Assembly (NCBI GenBank): GCA_023390635.1
Contig: JAEWCM010000099.1
Location: forward strand, 1 to 15,751
DNA from: Bacillota bacterium
GTDB taxonomy: Bacteria > Bacillota > Desulfitobacteriia > Desulfitobacteriales > Desulfitobacteriaceae
Length of the DNA: 15,751 bases
Reading direction: 5' to 3'
Part shown: one piece after another, positions 1-7,778 of the stretch
How positions within the stretch are numbered: position 1 is the first letter of the stretch
Layout of the letters: every line of letters begins with the position of its first letter
Position numbers and translations under genes: made by a program
The notes under the pieces: generated by a model
The model's database searches: none
Told to the model about the DNA's origin: nothing
Seen by the model: the letters and a program-made list of their open reading frames with translations, nothing else

Positions 1-1246
1 CCTCCGCACCGCGAATTTTTATCACATACTGATTGGGAGCAAGATTCATATTATCCCGTACTCTAATCACAGGTACAATGAAACCGAGCTCGCTGGCTAC
101 CTGTCTTCGGATCAAAACAATCCGCTCCAGTAAATCTCCGCCTTGATTGGTATCTACCAATGAAATCAAAGCATAACCCAGTTCCAGCTCCATATTATCC
201 ACCTGCAGCAGATTGAGCACATTCTCCGGTTTTTTACTTTCTTCAATCTCTGTATCTCTGGCTGCCTTTGACTCTTCCACTACATTCGTCTTACTGCTGC
301 GCTGAAGTACAACTCCTGCCACGATCAGCAAAGCAGCCATGATCAACAGCGGAGCTTTCGGCAGGCCCAGAAAAGCCAGAGCAGTCAGGACTCCTGCCGC
401 AATGAACAAAGCTTTCGGATTCTGCAGCAGCTGTCCGCCCAAATCCTGCCCCAAATTCTTATCCGAATCGGCCCGGGTCACTACAAAACCGGTAGCCGTA
501 GAAATCAACAAAGCGGGAATTTGGGATACTAACCCGTCACCAATGGTCAGCATCGTATAATGAGAAAGGGCATCGGTCATGGACATCCCTTGCATCAATA
601 CACCTGTGACAAAGCCGCCGATAATATTGATGATCAAAATGATAATGGCGGCGATGGCATCACCTTTGACAAATTTGCTGGCACCATCCATAGCTCCATA
701 AAAATCCGCTTCCCGCTGAATGTTTTTGCGCCTTTCCCTTGCTTCCTGCTCGTTGATCAGACCTGAGTTCAAATCGGCATCAATACTCATCTGCTTGCCA
801 GGCATAGCATCCAAGGTAAAACGGGCTCCTACTTCCGAGACACGCTCCGCACCCTTGGTAATAACAATAAACTGAACAATAATCAGAATGACAAAGACTA
901 CAAAGCCGACTACCGCGTTGTCCCCGATCACAACGCCGCCGAATGCTTCGATCACCTGCCCAGCATCACCGTGGAGCAAAATCAGCCGTGTGGTGGAAAT
1001 ATTTAAAGACAACCGGAATAAGGTAGCTGCCAGCAACAAGGAAGGCAAGACGGAAAAATCCAAAGGTTTTGTAGTAAAAATAGCTACTAACAGGATCAAA
1101 ACGGATATGGTAATGTTAAACGTCAGCAAGACATCCAATAACCCGGTAGGAAGAGGAATGACCATCATGATGACCACACCAATGATACCTACGGCAGCAA
1201 TAATATCTAAGTTGGACTTAATTCTGTTTTGTATCGAAGTCGCCAC
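1..1246 (-). CDS. flhA: Flagellar biosynthesis protein FlhA, N-terminal part (3' end cut by window edge)
   Basis: FlhA is the large inner-membrane subunit of the flagellar type III export gate; its cytoplasmic domain forms a ring that receives substrate-chaperone complexes. The first 415 codons are visible; the family is usually about 680-700 residues, so most of the cytoplasmic domain lies beyond the left edge. Hydrophobic segments run from about residue 13 to 130 and again at 197-220, 232-255 and 279-314, as expected for the multi-span N-terminal half. The FHIPEP family signature is seen at about 139-160 (GARFTLDAMPGKQMSIDADL). The start is GTG at 1244-1246, preceded by AGAGGTG at a normal distance; no ATG fits better. 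It begins 15 bases after the flhB stop. The order flhB-flhA is standard. Identity is certain; only the C-terminus is unseen. Confidence 0.97.
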   Translation of the reverse strand, partial: MATSIQNRIKSNLDIIAAVGIIGVVIMMVIPLPTGLLDVLLTFNITISVLILLVAIFTTKPLDFSVLPSLLLAATLFRLSLNISTTRLILLHGDAGQVIEAFGGVVIGDNAVVGFVVFVILIIVQFIVITKGAERVSEVGARFTLDAMPGKQMSIDADLNSGLINEQEARERRKNIQREADFYGAMDGASKFVKGDAIAAIIILIINIIGGFVTGVLMQGMSMTDALSHYTMLTIGDGLVSQIPALLISTATGFVVTRADSDKNLGQDLGGQLLQNPKALFIAAGVLTALAFLGLPKAPLLIMAALLIVAGVVLQRSSKTNVVEESKAARDTEIEESKKPENVLNLLQVDNMELELGYALISLVDTNQGGDLLERIVLIRRQVASELGFIVPVIRVRDNMNLAPNQYVIKIRGAE

Positions 1247-1261
1247 GATTTTTCACCTCTT

Positions 1262-2317
1262 CTATGCTGTCGTATGTCGTTTCTTCTTTAGCCGGTAAAC
1301 AAAGGCCAAAACTTCCGCTACCGCCTTATATAAGTCTCCCGGGATAGCCTGTCCTATTTCCACTTGAGCGTATAAAGCCCGGGCCAGCGGCTTATTCTCC
1401 ATGATCACAATATCATATTCTTTGGCCAGTTCCTTAATGCGCAAGGCCACATAGTCCTGTCCCTTAGCCACTACATAAGGTGCTTTGCTTTCCTTGACAT
1501 CGTATCTAAGGGCAACGGCAAAATGGGTAGGATTGGTCACTACCACATCCGCCTTCTGTAAATCCTGCATCATGCGTTGCATAGCCAGCGACCGCTGTTT
1601 GCGTTTGATCTCTGAACGGACCTCAGGGTTTCCTTCCGTTTGTTTGAATTCTTCTTTAACTTCCTGATGGGACATTTTTAAATTTTTCTCAAAATCCCAC
1701 TTCTGATAAAGCATATCCAAAACCGCCAGCCCTAAAAAAGCAATGGCAATCTTCCAGGCCAGGTCAAGAATAATCCCTCCTACAAGGGTGAAGCTCTCCA
1801 TGACTCCCACCCGTTGAAGGATAGGAAACATCTCCATATTATCTCTAATCGCAGCGTATAAAAAATAACCGATGACAGTCACTTTAAACAGAGATTTAGC
1901 CAGTTCTACCCATGCGCGAACACCAAACATCCGCTTTGCACCTGAAATTGGGCTAATTCGGGAAAACTGCGGCTTTAGAGTTTCTGTCGTAAACAAGGCC
2001 CGTACCTGGAGAAAATTAGCCCCAGTGCCCACCACCAGAGCAGTCAGTAAGACAGGCCAGACAGCCTTAACTAAAATCAATATCAAATTAGGTATTAGTC
2101 CCATGAGCTCTCCAACCGTCCAATCAGTGGAAAGGCTCATCACATAATAAAACATATCTACCAGCTGATCTATCAGCATGGGCACCCAGAGTTTTAGAAT
2201 CGCCACAAAGCTGAGCAGTAGCAGGGCATTGACCAATTCCTGGCTTTTGAAAACCTGACCTTTCTTGCGGGCTTCCTGTCTTCGTTTGGGTGTGGCTTTT
2301 TGGGTTTTTTCCGCCAT
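1262..2317 (-). CDS. flhB: Flagellar export switch protein FlhB
   Basis: FlhB is the export-gate protein that switches substrate specificity from rod/hook to filament proteins after self-cleavage. The protein is 351 residues with the start chosen here, normal for the family. The N-terminus KTQKATPKRRQEARKKGQV is the typical basic FlhB leader. Membrane segments lie near residues 27-50, 75-98, 142-158 and 178-202. The autocleavage motif NPTH is intact at about 262-265, so cleavage between Asn and Pro is expected. The start is ATG at 2315-2317, which overlaps the fliR stop as TAATG and follows a GGGGGTGG site. A GTG three codons upstream (2326) would also be in frame but lies inside that site. 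FliK, the usual trigger of the FlhB switch, is not encoded in the window. Confidence 0.96.
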   Translation of the reverse strand: MAEKTQKATPKRRQEARKKGQVFKSQELVNALLLLSFVAILKLWVPMLIDQLVDMFYYVMSLSTDWTVGELMGLIPNLILILVKAVWPVLLTALVVGTGANFLQVRALFTTETLKPQFSRISPISGAKRMFGVRAWVELAKSLFKVTVIGYFLYAAIRDNMEMFPILQRVGVMESFTLVGGIILDLAWKIAIAFLGLAVLDMLYQKWDFEKNLKMSHQEVKEEFKQTEGNPEVRSEIKRKQRSLAMQRMMQDLQKADVVVTNPTHFAVALRYDVKESKAPYVVAKGQDYVALRIKELAKEYDIVIMENKPLARALYAQVEIGQAIPGDLYKAVAEVLAFVYRLKKKRHTTA

Positions 2318-3093
2318 TATCGCCACCCCCGATACAGTTCCAAAACCCAGGACATGGTTGTGTTAAAAAGCTCGGAGACCGTTCCGCTGAGAAAAGGAAC
2401 GGACAAGATTAAAATGATCAGACCGAAAATCAGCTTTGAGGGAAAAATAACGGAAAAAATATTAAGCTGAGGCACGGTGCGGGAAAGCAATCCTATGCCG
2501 ATATCGGCCATCACAATCGCTCCGATCACCGGCATGGCTAATTGAATGGCCAGGGTGAAAATCTCCATCAGTAAATGGGCGTAATAGCTGTAATCGATCG
2601 ACAATCCCGAGGGATTGACGGGTACATAAGTATAGCTTTTTACCATGGCCGCAATCAGGTAATGATGGGTATTGGTCACCAGGAGCAGCATTGTAGCCAC
2701 AATCGTTAAAAAATTACCGGTCAGGGGGCTCTGCAATCCATTAATCGGGTCGATGGTATTGGCCATCATAAATCCCATCTGATAATCAATCAAAAATCCT
2801 GCTCCTTGGATGATTGAGGTAATGGTAGCGATAATAAAACCTACGGTAAGCCCCACCAGAATCTCCTTCACCAAAAGAGCTACGTAAGGCAGCATCTGAT
2901 CAGGGATGACCGGATTAGTAGCAGCAATCACAGGATAAAGAATAATAGCCAGACAGGCGGTTAAACCCAGCTTGATCATCCGGGGCACACCACGGGCGCC
3001 AAACACCGGAGCCAGCATAATCATCCCACCCCAACGGGCTACAATCAATAAAAATAGGGTTAAGTTCCATTGCAGCAACGATGCCAAATCCAA
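2317..3093 (-). CDS. fliR: Flagellar export gate protein FliR
   Basis: FliR is a membrane subunit of the flagellar type III export gate that assembles with FliP and FliQ into the helical export channel. The protein is 258 residues, the usual length, and almost entirely hydrophobic with about six membrane segments. The N-terminal part contains the family-typical ARWGGMIMLAPVFGARGVP (about residues 19-37). The start is a TTG codon (3091-3093): no ATG or GTG is available upstream before the fliQ stop, and a strong GGGGGAA site sits at the right spacing. It starts 11 bases after the fliQ stop and its stop overlaps the flhB ATG. Identity is clear from sequence and from its place between fliQ and flhB. 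Confidence 0.96.
   Translation of the reverse strand: MDLASLLQWNLTLFLLIVARWGGMIMLAPVFGARGVPRMIKLGLTACLAIILYPVIAATNPVIPDQMLPYVALLVKEILVGLTVGFIIATITSIIQGAGFLIDYQMGFMMANTIDPINGLQSPLTGNFLTIVATMLLLVTNTHHYLIAAMVKSYTYVPVNPSGLSIDYSYYAHLLMEIFTLAIQLAMPVIGAIVMADIGIGLLSRTVPQLNIFSVIFPSKLIFGLIILILSVPFLSGTVSELFNTTMSWVLELYRGWR
2323..2330 (-). promoter_or_regulatory. Ribosome binding site deciding the flhB start
   Basis: On the minus strand GGGGGTGG lies five bases before the ATG at 2317. It overlaps the alternative GTG at 2326, which argues against that codon being the start. The site lies inside the end of fliR, so flhB translation is probably coupled to fliR. Confidence 0.6.
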
Positions 3094-3098
3094 TGTTC

Positions 3099-3106
3099 TT
3101 CCCCCT
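3099..3106 (-). promoter_or_regulatory. Ribosome binding site for the TTG start of fliR
   Basis: AGGGGGAA on the minus strand overlaps the fliQ stop codon and precedes the TTG start of fliR by five bases. It supports the use of TTG and suggests coupled translation of fliQ and fliR. Confidence 0.6.
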
Positions 3107-3377
3107 AATAGCGTCCGAAATTGGATAGCTGGCTGAATAAATTATGGGTAAAACCTATCAGCACATTAAGCATCCACGGACCAAGCACCAGCAAAATGAC
3201 TGCCATCGCCAAGATTTTCGGGATGAAAGAGAGGGTCTGTTCCTGGATCTGAGTCATCGCCTGGAATATACTCACCAAAAGACCCACCAAAAGACCAACT
3301 CCCAGAATCGGACCTCCAACAATCAGCGCTGTCCCCAGAGCCTCTTTGGCGATATACAATACATCATTTTCACTCAT
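3105..3377 (-). CDS. fliQ: Flagellar export gate protein FliQ
   Basis: FliQ is a small two-helix membrane subunit of the export gate; several copies pack around FliP-FliR at the channel entrance. The protein is 90 residues, exactly the usual size. It has two hydrophobic segments (about residues 13-38 and 50-75) separated by the conserved polar loop with AMTQIQEQTLSFIPK, a recognisable FliQ feature. The start is ATG at 3375-3377 with AAGGGAGTG upstream. It follows fliP after a 31-base spacer with no evident hairpin, and is followed by fliR after 11 bases. Confidence 0.96.
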   Translation of the reverse strand: MSENDVLYIAKEALGTALIVGGPILGVGLLVGLLVSIFQAMTQIQEQTLSFIPKILAMAVILLVLGPWMLNVLIGFTHNLFSQLSNFGRY

Positions 3378-3408
3378 GGGAACACTCCCTTCAGCATTCT
3401 CTCCTCTA

Positions 3409-4173
3409 TCAGTTGAAACTGGTAATCAGATTCTGCACCACCAGTTCCCAGCCGTCTACCAGGACGAACAACAGGAGCTTAAGCGGCAGAGAGATCATCA
3501 TCGGCGGTAACATCATCATACCCATGGACATTAATACGGATGCAACGACCATATCAATGACGATAAATGGGATAAAGATAACAAAGCCCATTTGAAATGC
3601 ACTCTTTAACTCACTGATGACGAAAGCGGGGATCACAACATAGGTTGGAATATCCCGATAAGTCTGAGGTCTCTCGATCTTGCTCAATCCTACAAATAAT
3701 TCCAAGTCTTTCTGCTTTGTCTGTTTAAACATGAACTCTCTTAGAGGAGCTTCGGCCTTTGTCAAAGCATCGGTCTGAGTAATCTGGTTGTTTAAATAAG
3801 GCTGTAGGGCCTGTGTGTTAATTTGGGAGAATGTCGGCTGCATGACAAAAAAAGTAAGAAATAAAGCCAGTCCGATGATTACCTGATTAGGAGGCATTTG
3901 TTGCGTTCCCATGGCATTGCGGGTAAAGGACAGCACTACAACAATACGGGTAAAAGAAGTCATCAATACCATAATCGCCGGAGCGATGGAAAGTACCGTC
4001 AATACCAATAAAAGCTGCAACGCCGTACTCGTCTGAGTTCCTGTATCATTTCCCAAGTCAATCGTCAGCCCCGCCGCCATCACCGGGTGAACTTGTCCAA
4101 CCCAAAAGGCCAATAAAAAAACGGAAAAAATCATTCCCAATCCGAGGATAGAATGCCTTGAGAAGTTTTTCAT
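3409..4173 (-). CDS. fliP: Flagellar export gate protein FliP
   Basis: FliP forms the core of the flagellar type III export channel with FliQ and FliR. The protein is 254 residues. It begins with a cleavable-type signal peptide (basic start, hydrophobic core at about 9-27, likely cut near residue 34 after VMAA), as known for FliP. The mature part carries membrane segments at about 51-71 and 98-113 and two more in the C-terminal third. The family hallmark TSFTRIVVVLSFTRNAMGTQ lies at about 72-91. The ATG overlaps the fliO stop by four bases (ATGA), so translation is probably coupled to fliO. FliO is known to help FliP assemble, which fits this pairing. Confidence 0.97.
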   Translation of the reverse strand: MKNFSRHSILGLGMIFSVFLLAFWVGQVHPVMAAGLTIDLGNDTGTQTSTALQLLLVLTVLSIAPAIMVLMTSFTRIVVVLSFTRNAMGTQQMPPNQVIIGLALFLTFFVMQPTFSQINTQALQPYLNNQITQTDALTKAEAPLREFMFKQTKQKDLELFVGLSKIERPQTYRDIPTYVVIPAFVISELKSAFQMGFVIFIPFIVIDMVVASVLMSMGMMMLPPMMISLPLKLLLFVLVDGWELVVQNLITSFN

Positions 4174-4655
4174 CTTTTTTCTGCCTCCTCAAGCAAGTCT
4201 TCCAGCTCTTGAGAAAAATCATGACCTTTCTTATTACGATTCAGCCATTTACCGCTCACATCGGTAAGAAAACCGGAAATTCTTTCTTGAGGACGATTGG
4301 CGATCTCTTCTAAAATTTCCGCCGCCACTTCCGGGTCATTAATTTCCGCTATCTTTACCATCTGCTGTTCTGTCACTCCTAAGACCTGAAGCTGACCGGC
4401 AATTTCCACTAAATAAAGGACTTGGCGGTTTCCCAGCGCCTGCCGATCCAGCACTCTCATCCAGGGAGCGTTCATGCCCCGCATGTCCCGCTTATTCAGA
4501 CGGCGAATCACATAAACAGCCAAAAAAAGCAGAAGAAAAAAAACAATTAAAGTCCCGATTAAAGGTCCCCACGAAAATGCCGTACTGGGATCTGTGCTGC
4601 TTGCCGCAGCAGCAGGTAGAGCCTCGTCTTCACTAAAGGCCAGTATCATGTTCAT
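4170..4655 (-). CDS. fliO: Flagellar biosynthesis protein FliO (FliZ-type)
   Basis: FliO is a bitopic membrane protein that stabilises FliP during assembly of the export gate; in Bacillus the equivalent gene is called fliZ. The protein is 161 residues. A short Ala/Ser-rich N-terminal region (about 1-28) is followed by one membrane segment (about 29-50), a basic stop-transfer stretch RRLNKRDMRG, and a cytoplasmic domain with the family pattern VLDRQALGNRQVLYLVEIAG and LGVTEQQM. The C-terminal tail is highly charged. The start is ATG at 4653-4655, one base after the cheY stop; a second in-frame ATG lies two codons later and cannot be excluded. The stop overlaps fliP. FliO is poorly conserved, but the architecture and position between cheY and fliP make the call firm. 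Confidence 0.9.
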   Translation of the reverse strand: MNMILAFSEDEALPAAAASSTDPSTAFSWGPLIGTLIVFFLLLFLAVYVIRRLNKRDMRGMNAPWMRVLDRQALGNRQVLYLVEIAGQLQVLGVTEQQMVKIAEINDPEVAAEILEEIANRPQERISGFLTDVSGKWLNRNKKGHDFSQELEDLLEEAEKR

Positions 4656-4656
4656 T

Positions 4657-5016
4657 TTACTTCAATGCCTTCGTAATAGCCTCTACTACCCGTTCTGGCT
4701 GGAACGGTTTCACGACAAAATCCTTAGCCCCCGATTGAATGGCCTCAATAACCATAGCCTGCTGTCCCATAGCGCTGCACATTACAATTCGGGCTTGAGC
4801 ATCCCTTTTCTTAATCTCTTTGACGGCCTGTAGTCCGTCCATCTCCGGCATGGTAATGTCCATAATGGTCAAATCAGGTTTCAACTCAAAATATTTTTGC
4901 ACACCTAACATGCCATTTTCTGCTTCCCCCACCACAGTAAATCCATTCTTGCTCAGAATGTCTTTGAGCATCATACGCATGAATGCCGCATCATCAACTA
5001 TTAAAATATTAGCCAC
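4657..5016 (-). CDS. cheY: Chemotaxis response regulator CheY
   Basis: CheY is the single-domain receiver that CheA phosphorylates; CheY-P binds the motor switch and changes rotation. The protein is 119 residues, a bare receiver domain. The acidic pocket is Asp8/Asp9, the phosphoacceptor is Asp53 (in LTIMDITMPEMDG), the conserved Ser is Ser81 and the conserved Lys is Lys103 in VVKPF. Phe100 occupies the aromatic switch position. The start is GTG at 5014-5016, with a strong GAGGAGG site eight bases upstream. The gene lies directly after fliY, which encodes its likely phosphatase, and before fliO, as in Bacillus. Its leader is a 75-base AT-rich spacer, one of the two longest gaps in the window. 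Confidence 0.96.
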   Translation of the reverse strand: MANILIVDDAAFMRMMLKDILSKNGFTVVGEAENGMLGVQKYFELKPDLTIMDITMPEMDGLQAVKEIKKRDAQARIVMCSAMGQQAMVIEAIQSGAKDFVVKPFQPERVVEAITKALK

Positions 5017-5065
5017 TCGTTTTTCCTCCTCATAATTTGGCTGAAATAAAATTTAATTAATGTCT

Positions 5066-5094
5066 ATTTTAAATTAATCCTGCCGATCTTGCTA
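5066..5094 (-). promoter_or_regulatory. Weak possible promoter in the AT-rich fliY-cheY spacer
   Basis: The 75-base gap between fliY and cheY is clearly richer in A and T than its surroundings. On the minus strand TAAAAT (5066-5071) matches the sigma-A -10 box in five of six bases. TAGCAA (5089-5094) lies exactly 17 bases upstream but matches the -35 box in only three of six. AT-rich sequence gives such matches by chance, so this is only a candidate for extra cheY transcription. No hairpin or terminator is seen in the gap. Confidence 0.18.
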
Positions 5095-6318
5095 GTTTAA
5101 ATTTCTGACCCGCTCTGCCGGCTGAATAATATCGGTAATTCTGATACCGAACGTTTCATTGATGACCACGACTTCGCACTTAGCGATCAACTTGCCATTG
5201 ACAATCATGTCTACCGGCTCTCCCGCCAAGCGCTCCAGCTCAATCACAGACCCCGGTCCCAATTCTAAAATTTCTTTAATCGTTTTGCGGGCTCTCCCTA
5301 ACTCTACACTCACTTGCAATGGTACATCTAAGATCAAACCCAAATTATCCACATGACCTGATTGTGCCGCCGGATGCAGAGGAGCAAATTGTACCGGCTG
5401 TACAGCGGCAGTCGGAGTATGGGAGACATGTGAGAGATTTCCTGCCGGCGCACTGCCGTAACCCATGGTTTGTTCCAAGGGAGGAGTATTATAGGCAGCG
5501 GAAGCGGCTGCCACCGGAGCCTGGGCCACCGGAACTTCAGGTGCAGGCGGCGTGTAAGAAGTCTGTACGGGGGCAGGTTCTTTCTCGCTGCTCATGCCTC
5601 CCATCAGTTTCTGCACCATTCCCTTAGCCACATCGAGAGGAATCACCTGAACCAAAATGCTGTCGATAACATTTCCCACCACCATACGGAAGGAAATGCG
5701 CACTAACGGCTCTCCCACCTGCAAAAAATCATGGATAATATCTTTTTGATCTTCTGCCATATCGTTTAAAACCAAATCAGGAGGGGTAATATCCACCACC
5801 GAACTGAACATCGTCGACATAGAGGTGGCCGCAGAACCCATCATTTGATTCATTGCCTCACCGATACCGCTTAAATGGATTTCACTTAGTTCTGCAGAAG
5901 GGTTAGTTCCATCTCCGCCCATCATTAGATCTACAATCACCGCTCCGTCTTTCTGGGAGAGAATCAGCAAATTAGATCCCTCTAATCCCACTTTATACTT
6001 CACATTAACAATGACAGACGGTATAGGATAGTCTTTACGAATCTGTTCCGAAGTAGTTACATCAACCTTGGGTGTGGTGATCTCTACCTTTTTGCCTAAA
6101 AGCTGAGATAAGGCAGTGGCAGCTGTACCCATAGATATATTGGCAATTTCGCCCAAAGCATCTTTTTCCATATCACTGAAAGGATCTTGCGGAGCCGCCC
6201 CCTGATCTGCCGATTCGGCGGAAGCAGTGGAGTCTAATGCTCCGGACTCAGCTTCTACTTCGTTTGTTCCATGCAACAATGCATCAATTTCTTCCTGCGA
6301 GAGCATCCCATTTCCCAT
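5092..6318 (-). CDS. fliY: Flagellar motor switch phosphatase FliY
   Basis: FliY is the Firmicute C-ring protein that replaces FliN and also removes phosphate from CheY-P. The protein is 408 residues with three parts. An N-terminal CheY-binding peptide (MLSQEEIDALL, about 5-15) resembles that of FliM. A CheC-type phosphatase domain (about 47-240) carries both active-site pairs: Glu57/Asn60 in GEIANISMGTAATAL and Glu154/Asn157 in GEAMNQMMGSAATSM. A Pro/Ala/Val-rich linker (about 245-320) leads to a C-terminal FliN/SpoA domain (about 325-400). The ATG at 6316-6318 lies one base after the fliM stop, with AAGGAAGG inside fliM. Both phosphatase sites are intact, so it is expected to be active. The linker is long but such linkers vary in length. 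Confidence 0.96.
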   Translation of the reverse strand: MGNGMLSQEEIDALLHGTNEVEAESGALDSTASAESADQGAAPQDPFSDMEKDALGEIANISMGTAATALSQLLGKKVEITTPKVDVTTSEQIRKDYPIPSVIVNVKYKVGLEGSNLLILSQKDGAVIVDLMMGGDGTNPSAELSEIHLSGIGEAMNQMMGSAATSMSTMFSSVVDITPPDLVLNDMAEDQKDIIHDFLQVGEPLVRISFRMVVGNVIDSILVQVIPLDVAKGMVQKLMGGMSSEKEPAPVQTSYTPPAPEVPVAQAPVAAASAAYNTPPLEQTMGYGSAPAGNLSHVSHTPTAAVQPVQFAPLHPAAQSGHVDNLGLILDVPLQVSVELGRARKTIKEILELGPGSVIELERLAGEPVDMIVNGKLIAKCEVVVINETFGIRITDIIQPAERVRNLN

Positions 6319-6319
6319 T

Positions 6320-7306
6320 CTAATCCCTTCCTTCCTCTATAGTGTCTATGACCTGAACTGCGAGATGTTCTCCCTCAACACCTGGAATCGCGCGAAACTT
6401 CTCGAAGCTGCCAACATAAATTGACAAAGGACCTTGAACAGGCTGATCCAAAGGTATAACATCACCTGGAGCCAATTCCAGCAATTCCCGCACTAAAATT
6501 TCTGTCTGCCCCAGGTAGGCAGAGACATCAACTTTTGCCCACTGAATTTTTTTCCTAATGGCCTCCCTTTGCTCAGGTGAATCTACCTTCGCTTGGGTAG
6601 AAAATAAGAAAAGTGTACTTAGCTTATCCAAAATGGGCTCCAGTACCAGATAAGGGAGGCAAACATTGATCAAGCCGATGGTCTCCCCAATCTTCACTTC
6701 CATCGTAATCAGCAATACCATCTCATTTGGAGCTACAATCTGTGTGAATTGAGGATTTGTTTCCATAGCAACGAATTGGGATTCCAGGTCGCTGACTTCT
6801 TTCCATGATTCTCCAATCAGTTCAATAATTGCCGTTAAGCGTTTCTCAATAATGGTCCGTTCGATTTCGGTCAAATCTCGGTTTTTCTCTGTAGAGAGAC
6901 CTTGCCCTCCCAGTAAACGGTCTACCATCGCGAAAGCCAGTGTAGGATTAATCTCCATCAGCAGGCTTCCATCCAGTGGAGCCAACTTAAAAATGCCGAG
7001 AATCGTAGGATTAGGCAGAGAACGAATAAACTCATCGTACGTAATCTGCTCAATCGACGTTACTTTGCCCTCAATCATCGTATGAAGATTTCCCGATAAA
7101 TAAGTTGTCAACGACCGGCAGAAATTATCAAAGACGTTTTGGAGAGAATGGATCTGATCTTTAGAAAATTTATTAGGGCGTTTAAAATCATAGTTGCGGA
7201 TCCGTTTTTGCAGCTTTGAACTTTGAATTTCTTCTTCGTCCAGCTGTCCCGCAGATATTTCATTTAACAGCTTATCAATCTCTTCCTGAGACAAAACATC
7301 TGCCAC
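6320..7306 (-). CDS. fliM: Flagellar motor switch protein FliM
   Basis: FliM is the C-ring subunit that binds CheY-P and transmits the signal to FliG. The protein is 328 residues, the normal length. The N-terminal CheY-P-binding peptide LSQEEIDKLL is at residues 5-14. The middle domain (about 40-235) contains the FliG-contacting GGQG motif at 133-136, and a C-terminal SpoA/FliN-like domain covers about 245-322. The start is GTG at 7304-7306, preceded by GAGGAGGG at good spacing; the next residues ADVLSQEEID match the family N-terminus. It follows fliL after 37 bases and is one base from fliY, so the two C-ring proteins are probably made together. Confidence 0.97.
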   Translation of the reverse strand: MADVLSQEEIDKLLNEISAGQLDEEEIQSSKLQKRIRNYDFKRPNKFSKDQIHSLQNVFDNFCRSLTTYLSGNLHTMIEGKVTSIEQITYDEFIRSLPNPTILGIFKLAPLDGSLLMEINPTLAFAMVDRLLGGQGLSTEKNRDLTEIERTIIEKRLTAIIELIGESWKEVSDLESQFVAMETNPQFTQIVAPNEMVLLITMEVKIGETIGLINVCLPYLVLEPILDKLSTLFLFSTQAKVDSPEQREAIRKKIQWAKVDVSAYLGQTEILVRELLELAPGDVIPLDQPVQGPLSIYVGSFEKFRAIPGVEGEHLAVQVIDTIEEGRD

Positions 7307-7343
7307 CTAATTCCCTCCTCTCCCGATTTCATGCTTTTAGATA

Positions 7344-7778
7344 TTATTGGTACATAAAGGTAATGAACAATACTTGCTGGACCCTATTGCCTGTAATCTC
7401 GTTAAGCTGAGTCAATAATTCACTGCGCAACTTTTCCCGAGCAGCCGGTGTCATCACATCGGCGAGGCTTTTATTTCCTAGGACAAGATTAACCCTGTCC
7501 TTTAAGAAATCAGATTTGTCGGTAATCACTGCTTCCGCTTTGGAATTCACACCTTCTAAAGTAATGGATGTCTTTAAGAAAGATCCTCCCTGCAGATTTA
7601 CGGTAAATTCTCCGATTGATACCAACGGGCCGTCTTTCTTGACCTCAGTTTTGGCCGCATTATTTGCAGAATCACCTGATGAGCTGGCCAAAATAGTTTT
7701 GCTCGCCAGCATCATCCCACCTGCTCCTATAACTATTCCTAAAACTACCATCAAAATCGTTGTTAAGATTTTACGCAT
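7344..7778 (-). CDS. fliL: Flagellar basal body-associated protein FliL
   Basis: FliL is a single-span membrane protein that encircles or supports the stator units at the basal body. The protein is 144 residues. A membrane anchor covers about residues 5-24, followed by a polar Ser/Asn/Ala-rich stalk and a periplasmic domain with the FliL pattern (LVSIGEFTVNLQGGSFLKTSITLEG region, about 51-75) and a C-terminus ending in VLFITFMYQ. The start is ATG at 7776-7778 inside the end of flbD (8-base overlap), with GAGGAGAG at eight bases. The stop precedes fliM by 37 bases. The stator genes motA/motB, often neighbours of fliL in clostridia, are not in the window. Confidence 0.93.
   Translation of the reverse strand: MRKILTTILMVVLGIVIGAGGMMLASKTILASSSGDSANNAAKTEVKKDGPLVSIGEFTVNLQGGSFLKTSITLEGVNSKAEAVITDKSDFLKDRVNLVLGNKSLADVMTPAAREKLRSELLTQLNEITGNRVQQVLFITFMYQ

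Noticed and set aside
888..1298. A 136-codon open frame on the plus strand opposite the start of flhA
   Set aside because: It is antisense to the conserved FlhA N-terminal domain. The Thr/Ile/Asn-rich product looks like complement noise. The real gene here starts with GTG on the other strand.
5082..5089. GCCGATCT on the plus strand resembling a sigma-28 (SigD) -10 box
   Set aside because: No TAAA -35 box lies at the needed 15-base spacing, and the direction would be antisense into fliY.
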